A program made the position numbers and the translations under genes. The notes under the pieces were generated by a model, which ran no database searches, was not told the origin of the DNA, and saw only the letters and a list, made by a program, of their open reading frames with translations. Positions 1 through 6,522 of a stretch of 7,625 nt of DNA are shown here, piece after piece. The first letter of the stretch is position 1. Every line of letters begins with the position of its first letter. Source of the stretch: an uncultured Corynebacterium sp. (GTDB taxonomy: Bacteria; Actinomycetota; Actinomycetes; Mycobacteriales; Mycobacteriaceae); contig CAMILJ010000097.1 in NCBI GenBank assembly GCA_946222625.1, forward strand, positions 1 to 7,625. Reading direction: 5' to 3'.

Positions 1-10
1 AAGAAGCGTC

Positions 11-970
11 ATGGCTAAATACACACTGCGGGACGGAGAGTCCCGCCGCATCGGCTCAGACGGCATTCTGCGCGTCGAGGCCTTCGAGATGGGAACCGGC
101 GGCGCCTCGATGGAGCTGGCGATTATGGGAGAAGGCGTTGATGCCGTGCGCGTCCACGACCTCTCCATCATGGTGCACTCCCTGCCTGAGCGCGCGACCA
201 TCGTCGTGCGCCCGAAGCGGAATGGGACCTTCGGCCTGCGCAGCGAGGTCCGCCTGACGGTAAGCAATGCGAGCGATTCGGTGACGTTCCCGCGCGTGCT
301 TATCGACGCCGCCGAGGACTCCGCCGAACGCCTCGCCGAGGTCACCCCGGAATCCGGCAGCTACCGCTTAGAAGCATTCGGCACGACCGAAGGCGCCGGA
401 ATCACCGATTCCGCTCGCGAGGTGCGCTCCAAGATGCGCCGCGCGGAGCTGGATGTCGCTGGCCTTGATAATGTCACCGTGGTCGTCGATGGCTCGGCCT
501 CTATGCAGGTCAACGTCACTCCGAAGATCGTCGAGGCAACCGCCAAGTACATCGATGCGCTCTCCGATGCCTTCCGGCACTTCCGCGCCACTGATGGGCA
601 GGACAGCATCGAGACCCACAAGGTGGATGATCTCACCCGTTTCATCGCGGGCGTCATTGATAGTGGGGCGGAGCGCGTAGGCCAGCGGCCGTGGCGCTTG
701 CCGACTCTCACCTCCACGTCCTCCTTGGTCATCTACGTCACCGATTCTCCCGTGGCCTCCATGCTGGAGACCCAGGTGCCCACCGTCGTGCTCATCACGA
801 GCGCCATCGGCCGCCAAGAACTCGAGCTCGCGCGCATCAACGGAACTCCGGCTCATGTGGCGTATGCGGTGATCGACGGGGACGTCGTCAAGCAGCTCGA
901 ATCCGGCGCCAACACTGAGCTTTCGGAATTGACCGATCGCGTCACCGCCATGCTGAAAGAGAGGAACTAA
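11..970 (+). CDS. TerD-like / vWA-like (MIDAS) protein of a GTPase-linked operon
   Basis: This gene encodes a 319-residue soluble protein with no signal peptide or membrane segment. Residues about 1-130 look like a divergent TerD domain: an opening LRDGESRRIGSDG, a segment HDLSIMVHSLPERATIVV like the TerD 'DLs.lp..v..ivf' stretch, and YRLEAFGTTEGAG where TerD proteins end in a W/Y-x-F-x-A-x-G pattern. Residues about 150-319 look like a compact von Willebrand factor A fold: a beta strand VTVVVDGSASM gives the MIDAS metal-binding motif D160-x-S162-x-S164, and IYVTDSP gives a likely further MIDAS aspartate, D245. TerD and vWA modules bind divalent metal and usually serve as interaction scaffolds. 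The stop (TAA) shares one base with the start of the GTPase gene, so the two are translationally coupled and probably act together. The TerD call is weaker than the vWA call. The start at 11 has only a weak AAGAAG ribosome site. Confidence 0.75.
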   Translation: MAKYTLRDGESRRIGSDGILRVEAFEMGTGGASMELAIMGEGVDAVRVHDLSIMVHSLPERATIVVRPKRNGTFGLRSEVRLTVSNASDSVTFPRVLIDAAEDSAERLAEVTPESGSYRLEAFGTTEGAGITDSAREVRSKMRRAELDVAGLDNVTVVVDGSASMQVNVTPKIVEATAKYIDALSDAFRHFRATDGQDSIETHKVDDLTRFIAGVIDSGAERVGQRPWRLPTLTSTSSLVIYVTDSPVASMLETQVPTVVLITSAIGRQELELARINGTPAHVAYAVIDGDVVKQLESGANTELSELTDRVTAMLKERN

Positions 971-1980
971 TGAGCCAGGCACGTTGCCCGTGGACCTTTA
1001 AACCGCTCGAGGATGGTGTGACGGTAAGCCCGTACACCAACAGGGAGCTGCCGTCGGGCTGGACCGACGCCGTGACACATTGTGTTGCCATGGCGGGCGC
1101 GCGTAACTCCGGTAAGTCGCTGTATACCGCGGTGATGATCAAGCAGCTCAAGCAGCTGGCGCACAAACACAACCGCTCCGTGCAACCGGCGGATGAATCC
1201 ACCCGTGAGCGCTACGCCGAGGTGTATGAAAAGCCGCTCTTTGAGGAGATGCGGGCCATGGACCCCACGCCGAGTGCGGTGGCTACCGACGCCTACCAGC
1301 GCGATCCGCTGATTTTTGAGCTCGGCAAGTGGCCGGATGAGCAGGGCCGTGAGCGCATGAATTACTTGGTCTTCCGCGACGTGGCGGGCGAGGACCTGGA
1401 GAACCCGCCGGAGAACGAAGCCGACCGCGAGAATCTTGCGTTTTTCTCCCACGCGGATTTGGTGATCTTCCTCTTTGACCCGCTGCGCGTGCAGCAGATT
1501 CAAGACTTTATCCACGGGCTGATCCCCAATATTGGTGAGCTCGGTGCGGACTCCCTGCGGGTCCTGGATAACCTGCTGGCGTTGCTCGATACGGATACTC
1601 CGCCGCCGCTGGCCGTGACCATCTCAAAGTTCGACACGGTGCAGAAGCTGGAACAAGTTGATGACGTGCGCTGGAAGAAACTCATGGCCAACCGCGGCTC
1701 CGCCTTCCGCCGGGATACCGGGTGGAATTTCCGCGATTCGGATCGCTGGATGGTTCACCTCGAAGCCGAATCGCTGTTACGCTTCCTGGGTGCCAACGAC
1801 CTCATCAACAAGATCTATTCGGCAGCGCCGAGCGGTGGTAGTTTCTTCGTGACCTCCGCGTTGGGTGAGGCCCCGACGGGCCGCCAGCTAGCCCGCAGCG
1901 GCATTGCGCCCTATCGCGTTCTGGATCCCATCCGCTGGTTGCTGAGTCAACGTGGCGTCTTTGCTGAGGATGTGTCATGA
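970..1980 (+). CDS. P-loop GTPase (DO-GTPase2-like) of the vWA/TerD operon
   Basis: This 336-residue protein is a predicted Ras-fold/TRAFAC GTPase. The visible motifs, in order, are G1/Walker A GARNSGKS (43-50), G3 as FRDVAGED with D137 and G140, G4 as TISKFD (217-222), and G5 as TSAL (295-298). The strand ADLVIFLFDP (162-171) is also typical. The stretch between G1 and G3 is long (about 85 residues) and helical and charged, as in the double-GTPase (DO-GTPase) families found beside GAP1, vWA and TerD proteins. The N-terminus has RCPWTF, perhaps a relic of a zinc-binding CPxC. There is no membrane segment. The start overlaps the previous stop as TAATG, with GAGAGGA just upstream, and the end overlaps the next gene as ATGA. 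It probably acts as the nucleotide-driven switch of the three-gene system. The GTPase fold is fairly sure, the exact family less so, and the cellular role is inference. Confidence 0.85.
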   Translation: MSQARCPWTFKPLEDGVTVSPYTNRELPSGWTDAVTHCVAMAGARNSGKSLYTAVMIKQLKQLAHKHNRSVQPADESTRERYAEVYEKPLFEEMRAMDPTPSAVATDAYQRDPLIFELGKWPDEQGRERMNYLVFRDVAGEDLENPPENEADRENLAFFSHADLVIFLFDPLRVQQIQDFIHGLIPNIGELGADSLRVLDNLLALLDTDTPPPLAVTISKFDTVQKLEQVDDVRWKKLMANRGSAFRRDTGWNFRDSDRWMVHLEAESLLRFLGANDLINKIYSAAPSGGSFFVTSALGEAPTGRQLARSGIAPYRVLDPIRWLLSQRGVFAEDVS

Positions 1981-2471
1981 CCTTCGGCAACCCGCAGTAC
2001 CCAGGAGCACCGCAGCCGGGCTCGCCGGCTAGTCCCGCGCCGGACTATCGCTATGGGCAGGTCAGCGACACCGTCCGCCAGGCCCGCCGCGCGGCCGATA
2101 TGAAGGCGCAATGGGCCCCGTGGCCGTTGAAGATCGCAGCGGTGCTGGAGGTCTTCATCACGAGCTACACCGTCTACAACATCTGCCGGCTCATTGCCTT
2201 TGAAAACAGTCCGGCGGCGGTAACCCGCACGGACCAGCTCTCCACTGAGCTGGGCGTGTTACTCGCCGTACTGGTTCTCTTGGTGTGCGCCCTCACCACC
2301 TATGTGCTGCATGCGCAGCAGTCCGCGCGGATTGCGCTGACCGTTATCAGCGCCATCGTGGTGCTGCTCATTCCGGCGAGTTCGGTCATGCCCGCGTCCA
2401 TCGCATCGGCGGTGGTCATTGTGTTGCTGTGGCTGCCGGCGAACCGGCAGTGGTTCGGCGGCCAGGCGTGA
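1977..2471 (+). CDS. Small four-helix membrane protein with Pro-rich N-terminal head
   Basis: This 164-residue integral membrane protein belongs to no family I can name. Residues 1-28 are rich in Pro, Gly, Ala and Ser (NPQYPGAPQPGSPASPAPDY), a flexible head common in actinobacterial membrane proteins. Residues 30-48 are basic (RQARRAADMK). Four hydrophobic segments follow at about 50-73, 92-112, 117-137 and 138-156, ending with the LLWLPANRQWF pattern seen in many small actinobacterial membrane proteins. It is the last gene of the operon: its ATG overlaps the GTPase stop by four bases (ATGA), with GAGGA six bases upstream, and a hairpin follows its stop directly. By position it could anchor the GTPase/vWA pair to the membrane or act as its effector. 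That role is inference only. Confidence 0.85.
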   Translation: MTFGNPQYPGAPQPGSPASPAPDYRYGQVSDTVRQARRAADMKAQWAPWPLKIAAVLEVFITSYTVYNICRLIAFENSPAAVTRTDQLSTELGVLLAVLVLLVCALTTYVLHAQQSARIALTVISAIVVLLIPASSVMPASIASAVVIVLLWLPANRQWFGGQA

Positions 2472-2491
2472 CAAGGCCTAGCCTTGTCGCG
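2467..2491. terminator. Bidirectional hairpin between convergent genes
   Basis: GACAAGGC at 2470-2477 and GCCTTGTC at 2481-2488 are perfect reverse complements around a 3-nt CTA. A G-U and two further pairs extend the stem to 2467-2491. It starts in the stop codon of the membrane protein gene and lies a few bases beyond the stop of the minus-strand gene, the right place to end both transcripts. Neither side has a strong T-run, so it may work weakly or with Rho. Confidence 0.6.
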
Positions 2492-2497
2492 TGTGGT

Positions 2498-3838
2498 TTA
2501 AGCCTTCTTGCGTAGCTCCTCGAGAGCGCGGACATTGTGGGCCTTCTCAAACAGGTTGTAGGCCAAGAAATACATGCTGCGAGCGCGGTCGGTCTCGCCG
2601 GTGAAGGCGTAGCGGTCCCCCAGAAGCTCGGTGACTTCAGCCAAGGCGTTGTGCTCCGAAGGCGTCGTGGCCTCAGAGGCAGGGTGCCGCTCTAAGAAAT
2701 CGAGCAAGACCTTCTTGGATTTGGACATGTCCTGCGCCTGTAAAAGCAGGCTTTCAGAATAAAGGACGGTCCACTTCGCAGATACGGGCAGGCTCTGAAG
2801 CTTAAGCGAATCCACGTAGCGGGAGGCGAGGATGTCATAGGCTTCCTCCGGGGCGCGGTGTTGCACGTCGAGGGTCACCCTCTTGAGGGTTGAGCGGAGC
2901 TCGTTGTCGAGGTCTCCGTAGCGTTGATACTCGCGTGCAGCAGCGGCGAAGCAGGCCACGCGCTGCCCGATATCCGCAGCGGAGTGCTGTGCAGCATAGC
3001 TGTAGAAGTGGGCCAGCATTGGTGCCGGGAGCTGCTGGTATTCCTCATCTGCGCGCGCGTTGGACAGGATGGTGAAGGATTGCGCAGCAACGCGCTCGCA
3101 GTCGGCGGCAGAGTCTGATGCCCACAGTGCGCCCACGGCGGATTCGAGGATGGCGCGGAGGATGTCACCCATCGTGACACCCGCGCCGTCGAATTCTCCC
3201 GCGGTCACGGCGTCGTTGATAGCCACGAATTCAGCAGCGTGTGCTTTCACTTCATTCGCTTCGCCGCTCTTGGCGGAATCAAGACGCTCCTGTAGCTCGG
3301 CCAGAGAGACGTGGTTGGCGAAGCTTGGCGTTGCGCTCCCGGCTCCGGTTGACGCATCTGCGTTGGCGGGGGCGGACTCGGAGAAGTCCTTGTGGCTAGC
3401 TGCCGTGCGCGCAGCGGCAATCTCATTCAACGCCGTGTCGTCGCCAGCCGCGGCTGCCTTGGCGGCGAACTTCTCTGCTTCCTCGGTGTCGTTGTGATCC
3501 AGCCATGCGCGGGCGACGCGGGTATAGCCTGCGGCCACCAGCGATGGTTGTCCGGTCAGCGCACCGAGTGCGGCAATGGTGAAGGAATCGTCGACGTTCG
3601 TGATGGTGCCGGCGGCCACGCGGAGGGTTTCCCGGGCCTCCAGGTAGTGGGCGGCGGGAACGGCATCCTCCAGGCTGCCTAGGAAAGTATCATCTGCGAG
3701 GACTCGATTAATCTGCTCATCAATGTGGGTGGACTCATCGGTGGGAAGTGAGAGTCCGGGCGCCTGGGCGCGCGCATAGGCGAGCATTTTTTCGGCGTCG
3801 GCAGAATCAAGCAGGGGATACGTCGCATCAGAAGCCAT
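2498..3838 (-). CDS. Alanine-rich TPR-like helical protein, function unknown
   Basis: This is a cytoplasmic protein of 446 residues; I do not recognise a named family. It is nearly all helical. Residues 85-145 and about 225-446 read like tetratricopeptide-type helical hairpins, for example AALGALTGQPSLVAAGYTRV, CFAAAAREYQRYGDLDNEL, and SMYFLAYNLFEKAHNVRALE near the end. A low-complexity Ala/Ser/Gly linker (about 146-176) separates an N-terminal from a larger C-terminal helical block. No catalytic motif, signal peptide or membrane segment is visible. I start it at the ATG at 3836-3838. The reading frame stays open for 39 more codons upstream, but that extension would run into gluQRS and is basic and low in quality. 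A TAGACT box 7 nt upstream of the ATG, with no Shine-Dalgarno sequence, suggests a leaderless mRNA. A scaffold or adaptor role is likely for the fold, but the partner is unknown. Confidence 0.8.
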   Translation of the reverse strand: MASDATYPLLDSADAEKMLAYARAQAPGLSLPTDESTHIDEQINRVLADDTFLGSLEDAVPAAHYLEARETLRVAAGTITNVDDSFTIAALGALTGQPSLVAAGYTRVARAWLDHNDTEEAEKFAAKAAAAGDDTALNEIAAARTAASHKDFSESAPANADASTGAGSATPSFANHVSLAELQERLDSAKSGEANEVKAHAAEFVAINDAVTAGEFDGAGVTMGDILRAILESAVGALWASDSAADCERVAAQSFTILSNARADEEYQQLPAPMLAHFYSYAAQHSAADIGQRVACFAAAAREYQRYGDLDNELRSTLKRVTLDVQHRAPEEAYDILASRYVDSLKLQSLPVSAKWTVLYSESLLLQAQDMSKSKKVLLDFLERHPASEATTPSEHNALAEVTELLGDRYAFTGETDRARSMYFLAYNLFEKAHNVRALEELRKKA

Positions 3839-3845
3839 GGGGGAG

Positions 3846-3851
3846 AGTCTA
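3846..3851 (-). promoter_or_regulatory. -10 box of a leaderless promoter for the TPR-like gene
   Basis: On the minus strand the hexamer TAGACT (fits corynebacterial TANANT) ends 7 nt before the ATG at 3838. Transcription would therefore start at or next to the start codon. No ribosome site precedes the ATG, only a run of Cs, and no clear -35 is visible. Confidence 0.55.
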
Positions 3852-3885
3852 GTAGAGGACTCCGGTGCGCGCGCGGGGCTCCTCG

Positions 3886-3891
3886 TAGACT
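3886..3891 (+). promoter_or_regulatory. -10 box of a leaderless promoter for gluQRS
   Basis: TAGACT (TANANT type) ends 7 nt before the ATG at 3899, so the transcript probably begins at the ATG. This decides the start: the in-frame GTG at 3893 lies upstream of the expected transcription start. There is no purine-rich ribosome site and no obvious -35. Confidence 0.6.
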
Positions 3892-3898
3892 GGTGGCC

Positions 3899-4831
3899 AT
3901 GGATTTTCTTAGCCCCGCCGGACGCTACGCCCCGAGCCCGTCCGGTGATCTTCACCTAGGTAACCTGCGCACGGCGTTGCTGGCCTGGCTCTACGCTCGG
4001 AGTAGCGGGCGCCGCTTCCTTGTGCGCGTGGAGGACATTGACACGCAGCGCTCCTCGCAGGAGGCGGCGCAGCGCCAGCTGGAGGACCTCGCCGCGCTCG
4101 GCCTGGACTGGGACGGGGAAGTCATCTATCAGCAGGATCGCTACGCGGCTTATGAGGAGGCCCTGGCGCAGCTTCCTACCTACGAGTGCTATTGCTCGCG
4201 TAAGGACATCCAGGAAGCCTCCCGCGCGCCGCATGCTATCCCTGGGCAGTACCCGGGGACGTGCCGTGCGCTTAGCGACGATCAGCGGGCCGCCAAACGC
4301 GCCGAACTCGCCGCCCAGAACCGCGTACCAGCCATACGCCTGCGTGCCGACGCTTCCTCGTTTACCATCCACGATGCCCTCGCCGGCGAGTACACCGGGG
4401 AGGTGGATGACTTCATCCTGCGCCGGGGCGGCCAGCCCCCGGCGGATCCGAACCAGGGCATGGACTGGGCCTATAACCTGGCGGTTGTCGTCGACGATGC
4501 CTTCCAAGGCGTGGATCAGATCGTGCGCGGTGATGATCTCCTGTCTTCGGCCCCACGCCAGGCATACTTGGCACACAAGCTGGGCTATCCGGAGCCGGAG
4601 TTCGTCCACGTCCCGCTCGTGCTCAACGCTGAGGGCGTGCGTCTGTCCAAGCGCGATGGGGCGGTGACCCTGCGTCAGCTGCTCGAGGGGCGCAGTAGGG
4701 ATGCGGGGGACGTCGTCAAGCTCTTGGCCCGATCCTTAGGGTATGAGGCCTCTTCCGTGCAAGAGCTGTGCCAACAGTTTCAGCCGGAGAAGCTATCGCG
4801 GGAGGCCTTTGTCTGGGATGGCACTGTGTAG
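3899..4831 (+). CDS. gluQRS: Glutamyl-Q tRNA(Asp) synthetase
   Basis: GluQRS (YadB) is a class I glutamyl-tRNA synthetase paralogue that activates glutamate without needing tRNA and attaches it to the queuosine base at position 34 of tRNA(Asp), not to the 3' end. The 310-residue protein is only the catalytic half of GluRS and lacks the anticodon-binding domain, as expected. Visible landmarks are the opening GRYAPSPSGDLHLGNLRTAL with the HIGH-type motif HLGN (19-22), the zinc site C97-x-C99 ... Y118-x3-C122, VRGDDLL (209-215), and the KMSKS-type motif RLSKR (248-252). The ATG at 3899 is chosen because of the -10 box 7 nt upstream; a GTG at 3893 would add two residues. It diverges from the TPR-like gene. 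The identity is firm. The window does not show whether the host makes queuosine. Confidence 0.95.
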   Translation: MDFLSPAGRYAPSPSGDLHLGNLRTALLAWLYARSSGRRFLVRVEDIDTQRSSQEAAQRQLEDLAALGLDWDGEVIYQQDRYAAYEEALAQLPTYECYCSRKDIQEASRAPHAIPGQYPGTCRALSDDQRAAKRAELAAQNRVPAIRLRADASSFTIHDALAGEYTGEVDDFILRRGGQPPADPNQGMDWAYNLAVVVDDAFQGVDQIVRGDDLLSSAPRQAYLAHKLGYPEPEFVHVPLVLNAEGVRLSKRDGAVTLRQLLEGRSRDAGDVVKLLARSLGYEASSVQELCQQFQPEKLSREAFVWDGTV

Positions 4832-4859
4832 CTCCTCTTCCTTGCCGGCCGCACAACGG

Positions 4860-4865
4860 TAGTCT
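4860..4865 (+). promoter_or_regulatory. Possible -10 box for the antiporter gene
   Basis: TAGTCT lies in the 71-bp gap after gluQRS and would give a leader of about 30 nt before the antiporter ATG at 4903. The match to TANANT is imperfect and no well-spaced -35 is visible. Read-through from gluQRS is the alternative. Confidence 0.25.
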
Positions 4866-4885
4866 GAGAACAGAAAAACTTAAAT

Positions 4886-4896
4886 GGGGAAAGAAG
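4886..4896 (+). promoter_or_regulatory. Ribosome binding site setting the antiporter start
   Basis: The purine run GGGGAAAGAAG ends 6 nt before the ATG at 4903. It selects this ATG over the upstream in-frame start at 4768, which lies inside gluQRS and would add 45 residues unlike the family. Confidence 0.6.
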
Positions 4897-4902
4897 TGCG
4901 GT

Positions 4903-6474
4903 ATGGAAGTTTTATTTGTCCTAATTGGCCTGATGCTGCTGACCGTCATCGTTATGGCGGTAGGGGACAAGCTTGGGCTTCCCTGGCCAGCGCTTCTGAC
5001 CATCCTCACGGCGGTGGCGGTTTCGGTATATGCCACTTTCTCGAATGGCACATTCGAGTTCGCCGTACCCGCTGACCTCATTCTTCCGATCTTCTTGCCG
5101 CCATTGTTGTGGGCGCTGGCAAGGAGAACATCGTGGGGTGTTATTCGTGAGCAGTGGATGACCATCCTGGCTCTGTCCGTGCTGCTCGTGGTGGCTACGA
5201 CCCTTGCGGTGGGGTTCACCGCTCGCGCATTCATGCCGGGCTTGGGGCTAGCTGCCGCCATCCTTATCGGCGCCGCGATTGCCCCGCCGGATCCGGTGGC
5301 CGTCGAGGCCGTGGCAGAACCTGCCGGTATCCCACGGCGCATCATTTCCGTGCTGCAGATCGAAGGCCTGTTCAATGACGCCGCGTCTATTGTGGCCTTC
5401 CACCTCGCCTTGGAAGCCGTGACGAGTTCGGGTGAGATGCACGCCGGTGAAGCGGTGACGCGTTTCCTCTACTCCGCGACTGTAGCCGCCATCCTCGGGC
5501 TCGTCGTGGGGCGCGTGTCTTCGTGGTTCGTTGGCGCGGTTCACGAGGTTGTCGCTCGCAACGCCTTGACGTGGGTGATTCCCTTCGCCGTGTATATCGC
5601 CGCGGAGGAGCTCGGTGCCTCCGGTGTCATCGCTGTGGTGATTGCCGCGGTGGAACTGCACTCCCGCGCGCCGATTCAAGCCGAGGACCGCCTCTCCGGC
5701 CAGTCATTCTGGGAGACCGTCGAGCTGCTTTTCACGGGCGTGGCTTTCGGCCTCATTGGCCTGACCGTGTTCAGCGCCATCGACGCCGCGGGCGCGGACC
5801 TCTGGCACGCGGTCATCATCGGCGTCATCCTGTCTGTCGTTGCCTTCCTCGTGCGCTTGGTGTGGATGTACGCCTTCTATCTCATTAACAAGCGCCGCGG
5901 GAAGCCACGCCTGGCGCCGCTGCGCCTGCAAGAAGTGCTGCTTATGACGTGGTCCGGCATGCGCGGACTGGTGACTCTTGCGCTGGTTCTGTCCGTTCCG
6001 AGTGGCTTGAGCTTCTACAATGAATTGACCGTTATCGCCCTCGTGGTGCTGCTCATGACCATGGTGATTCCCGGCCTGTTGCTGCCGTGGCTTATGCGTC
6101 AGCTCGACCTCACCACGTATTCGCAGGCAGCCACGGATAAGATGCGTGCGACCATTACCTCCCGCGCGCGTAAGGCCGGCATCGCTGCGATGCGCGCGAA
6201 GTATGAGGAACTGGACCCCGACACTGCGGCAAATATCGCCCAATGGTTTGAGGACCGCCTCGGTGAGGACGAGGACGGCGAGGACGCTACAACGCGTCTG
6301 CGCATGGCCATCGAGGCCCGTGAGGTGGCCCTTGCGGCACGGCGAACAGCCCTTGCCGGCGCCCAGCAAGAGTTGCTGCGCCTGCGCCGCGACAGGGAAT
6401 TCAACCCGATGATTGTGGACGAAGTGCTTGCCGACGTCGACCGGATGTCCCTCGGCGCAAAGAAACACAGTTGA
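4903..6474 (+). CDS. CPA1-family Na+/H+ antiporter
   Basis: This is a predicted monovalent cation/proton antiporter of the plasma membrane, 523 residues, exchanging Na+ (or K+) for H+ in pH and salt homeostasis. Residues 1-400 hold about 10-12 hydrophobic segments. Family landmarks are GAAIAPPDPVAVEAVAEPAGIP (123-144), LQIEGLFNDAAS (151-162) with the ion-site Asn-Asp pair N158-D159, YIAAEELGASGVIAVVIAAV (231-250), FTGVAFGLIGLTVF (277-290), and TWSGMRGLVTLALVLSVP (349-366). Residues about 401-523 form a soluble, charged tail with a helical acidic stretch (GEDEDGED, 454-461) and a likely coiled coil at about 465-500. The first segment starts at residue 1, which fits the ATG at 4903. Family assignment is secure. 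The transported ion cannot be read from the sequence. The small acidic gene follows after 48 bp and may be co-transcribed. Confidence 0.92.
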   Translation: MEVLFVLIGLMLLTVIVMAVGDKLGLPWPALLTILTAVAVSVYATFSNGTFEFAVPADLILPIFLPPLLWALARRTSWGVIREQWMTILALSVLLVVATTLAVGFTARAFMPGLGLAAAILIGAAIAPPDPVAVEAVAEPAGIPRRIISVLQIEGLFNDAASIVAFHLALEAVTSSGEMHAGEAVTRFLYSATVAAILGLVVGRVSSWFVGAVHEVVARNALTWVIPFAVYIAAEELGASGVIAVVIAAVELHSRAPIQAEDRLSGQSFWETVELLFTGVAFGLIGLTVFSAIDAAGADLWHAVIIGVILSVVAFLVRLVWMYAFYLINKRRGKPRLAPLRLQEVLLMTWSGMRGLVTLALVLSVPSGLSFYNELTVIALVVLLMTMVIPGLLLPWLMRQLDLTTYSQAATDKMRATITSRARKAGIAAMRAKYEELDPDTAANIAQWFEDRLGEDEDGEDATTRLRMAIEAREVALAARRTALAGAQQELLRLRRDREFNPMIVDEVLADVDRMSLGAKKHS

Positions 6475-6510
6475 GGGGAGCGCTGATCCGTGACTAAGAA
6501 TGGTGGCGAG

Positions 6511-6515
6511 AGGAG
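6511..6515 (+). promoter_or_regulatory. Ribosome binding site for the acidic small protein
   Basis: AGGAG (within GAGAGGAG) sits 7 nt before the ATG at 6523. A second site, GAGGGGAG at 6473-6480, sits 9 nt before an in-frame GTG at 6490, so the start is open to doubt. The ATG with the closer consensus is preferred. Confidence 0.5.
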
Positions 6516-6522
6516 CGAATCA

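Noticed and set aside
368..982. 204-residue open frame on the minus strand opposite the vWA gene
   Set aside because: It is a shadow frame of GC-rich coding DNA, rich in Arg, Gly, Asp and His with no domain; the opposite strand carries a clear MIDAS protein.
3839..3955. 39-codon N-terminal extension of the TPR-like protein (start at 3955)
   Set aside because: It would overlap the start of gluQRS, is basic and low-complexity, and lies upstream of the TAGACT box that sets the ATG at 3838.
3956..4667. Open frames on both strands inside gluQRS
   Set aside because: They are out-of-frame readings of a gene with unmistakable HIGH, KMSKS and zinc motifs.
4768..4902. Upstream start for the antiporter inside gluQRS
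   Set aside because: It overlaps the end of gluQRS, has no fitting ribosome site, and adds 45 residues before the first membrane segment. The ATG at 4903 has a good purine-rich site.
5704..6468. 254-residue minus-strand open frame opposite the antiporter
   Set aside because: His/Gln/Arg-rich composition is typical of an antisense shadow; the plus-strand frame has clear antiporter motifs.
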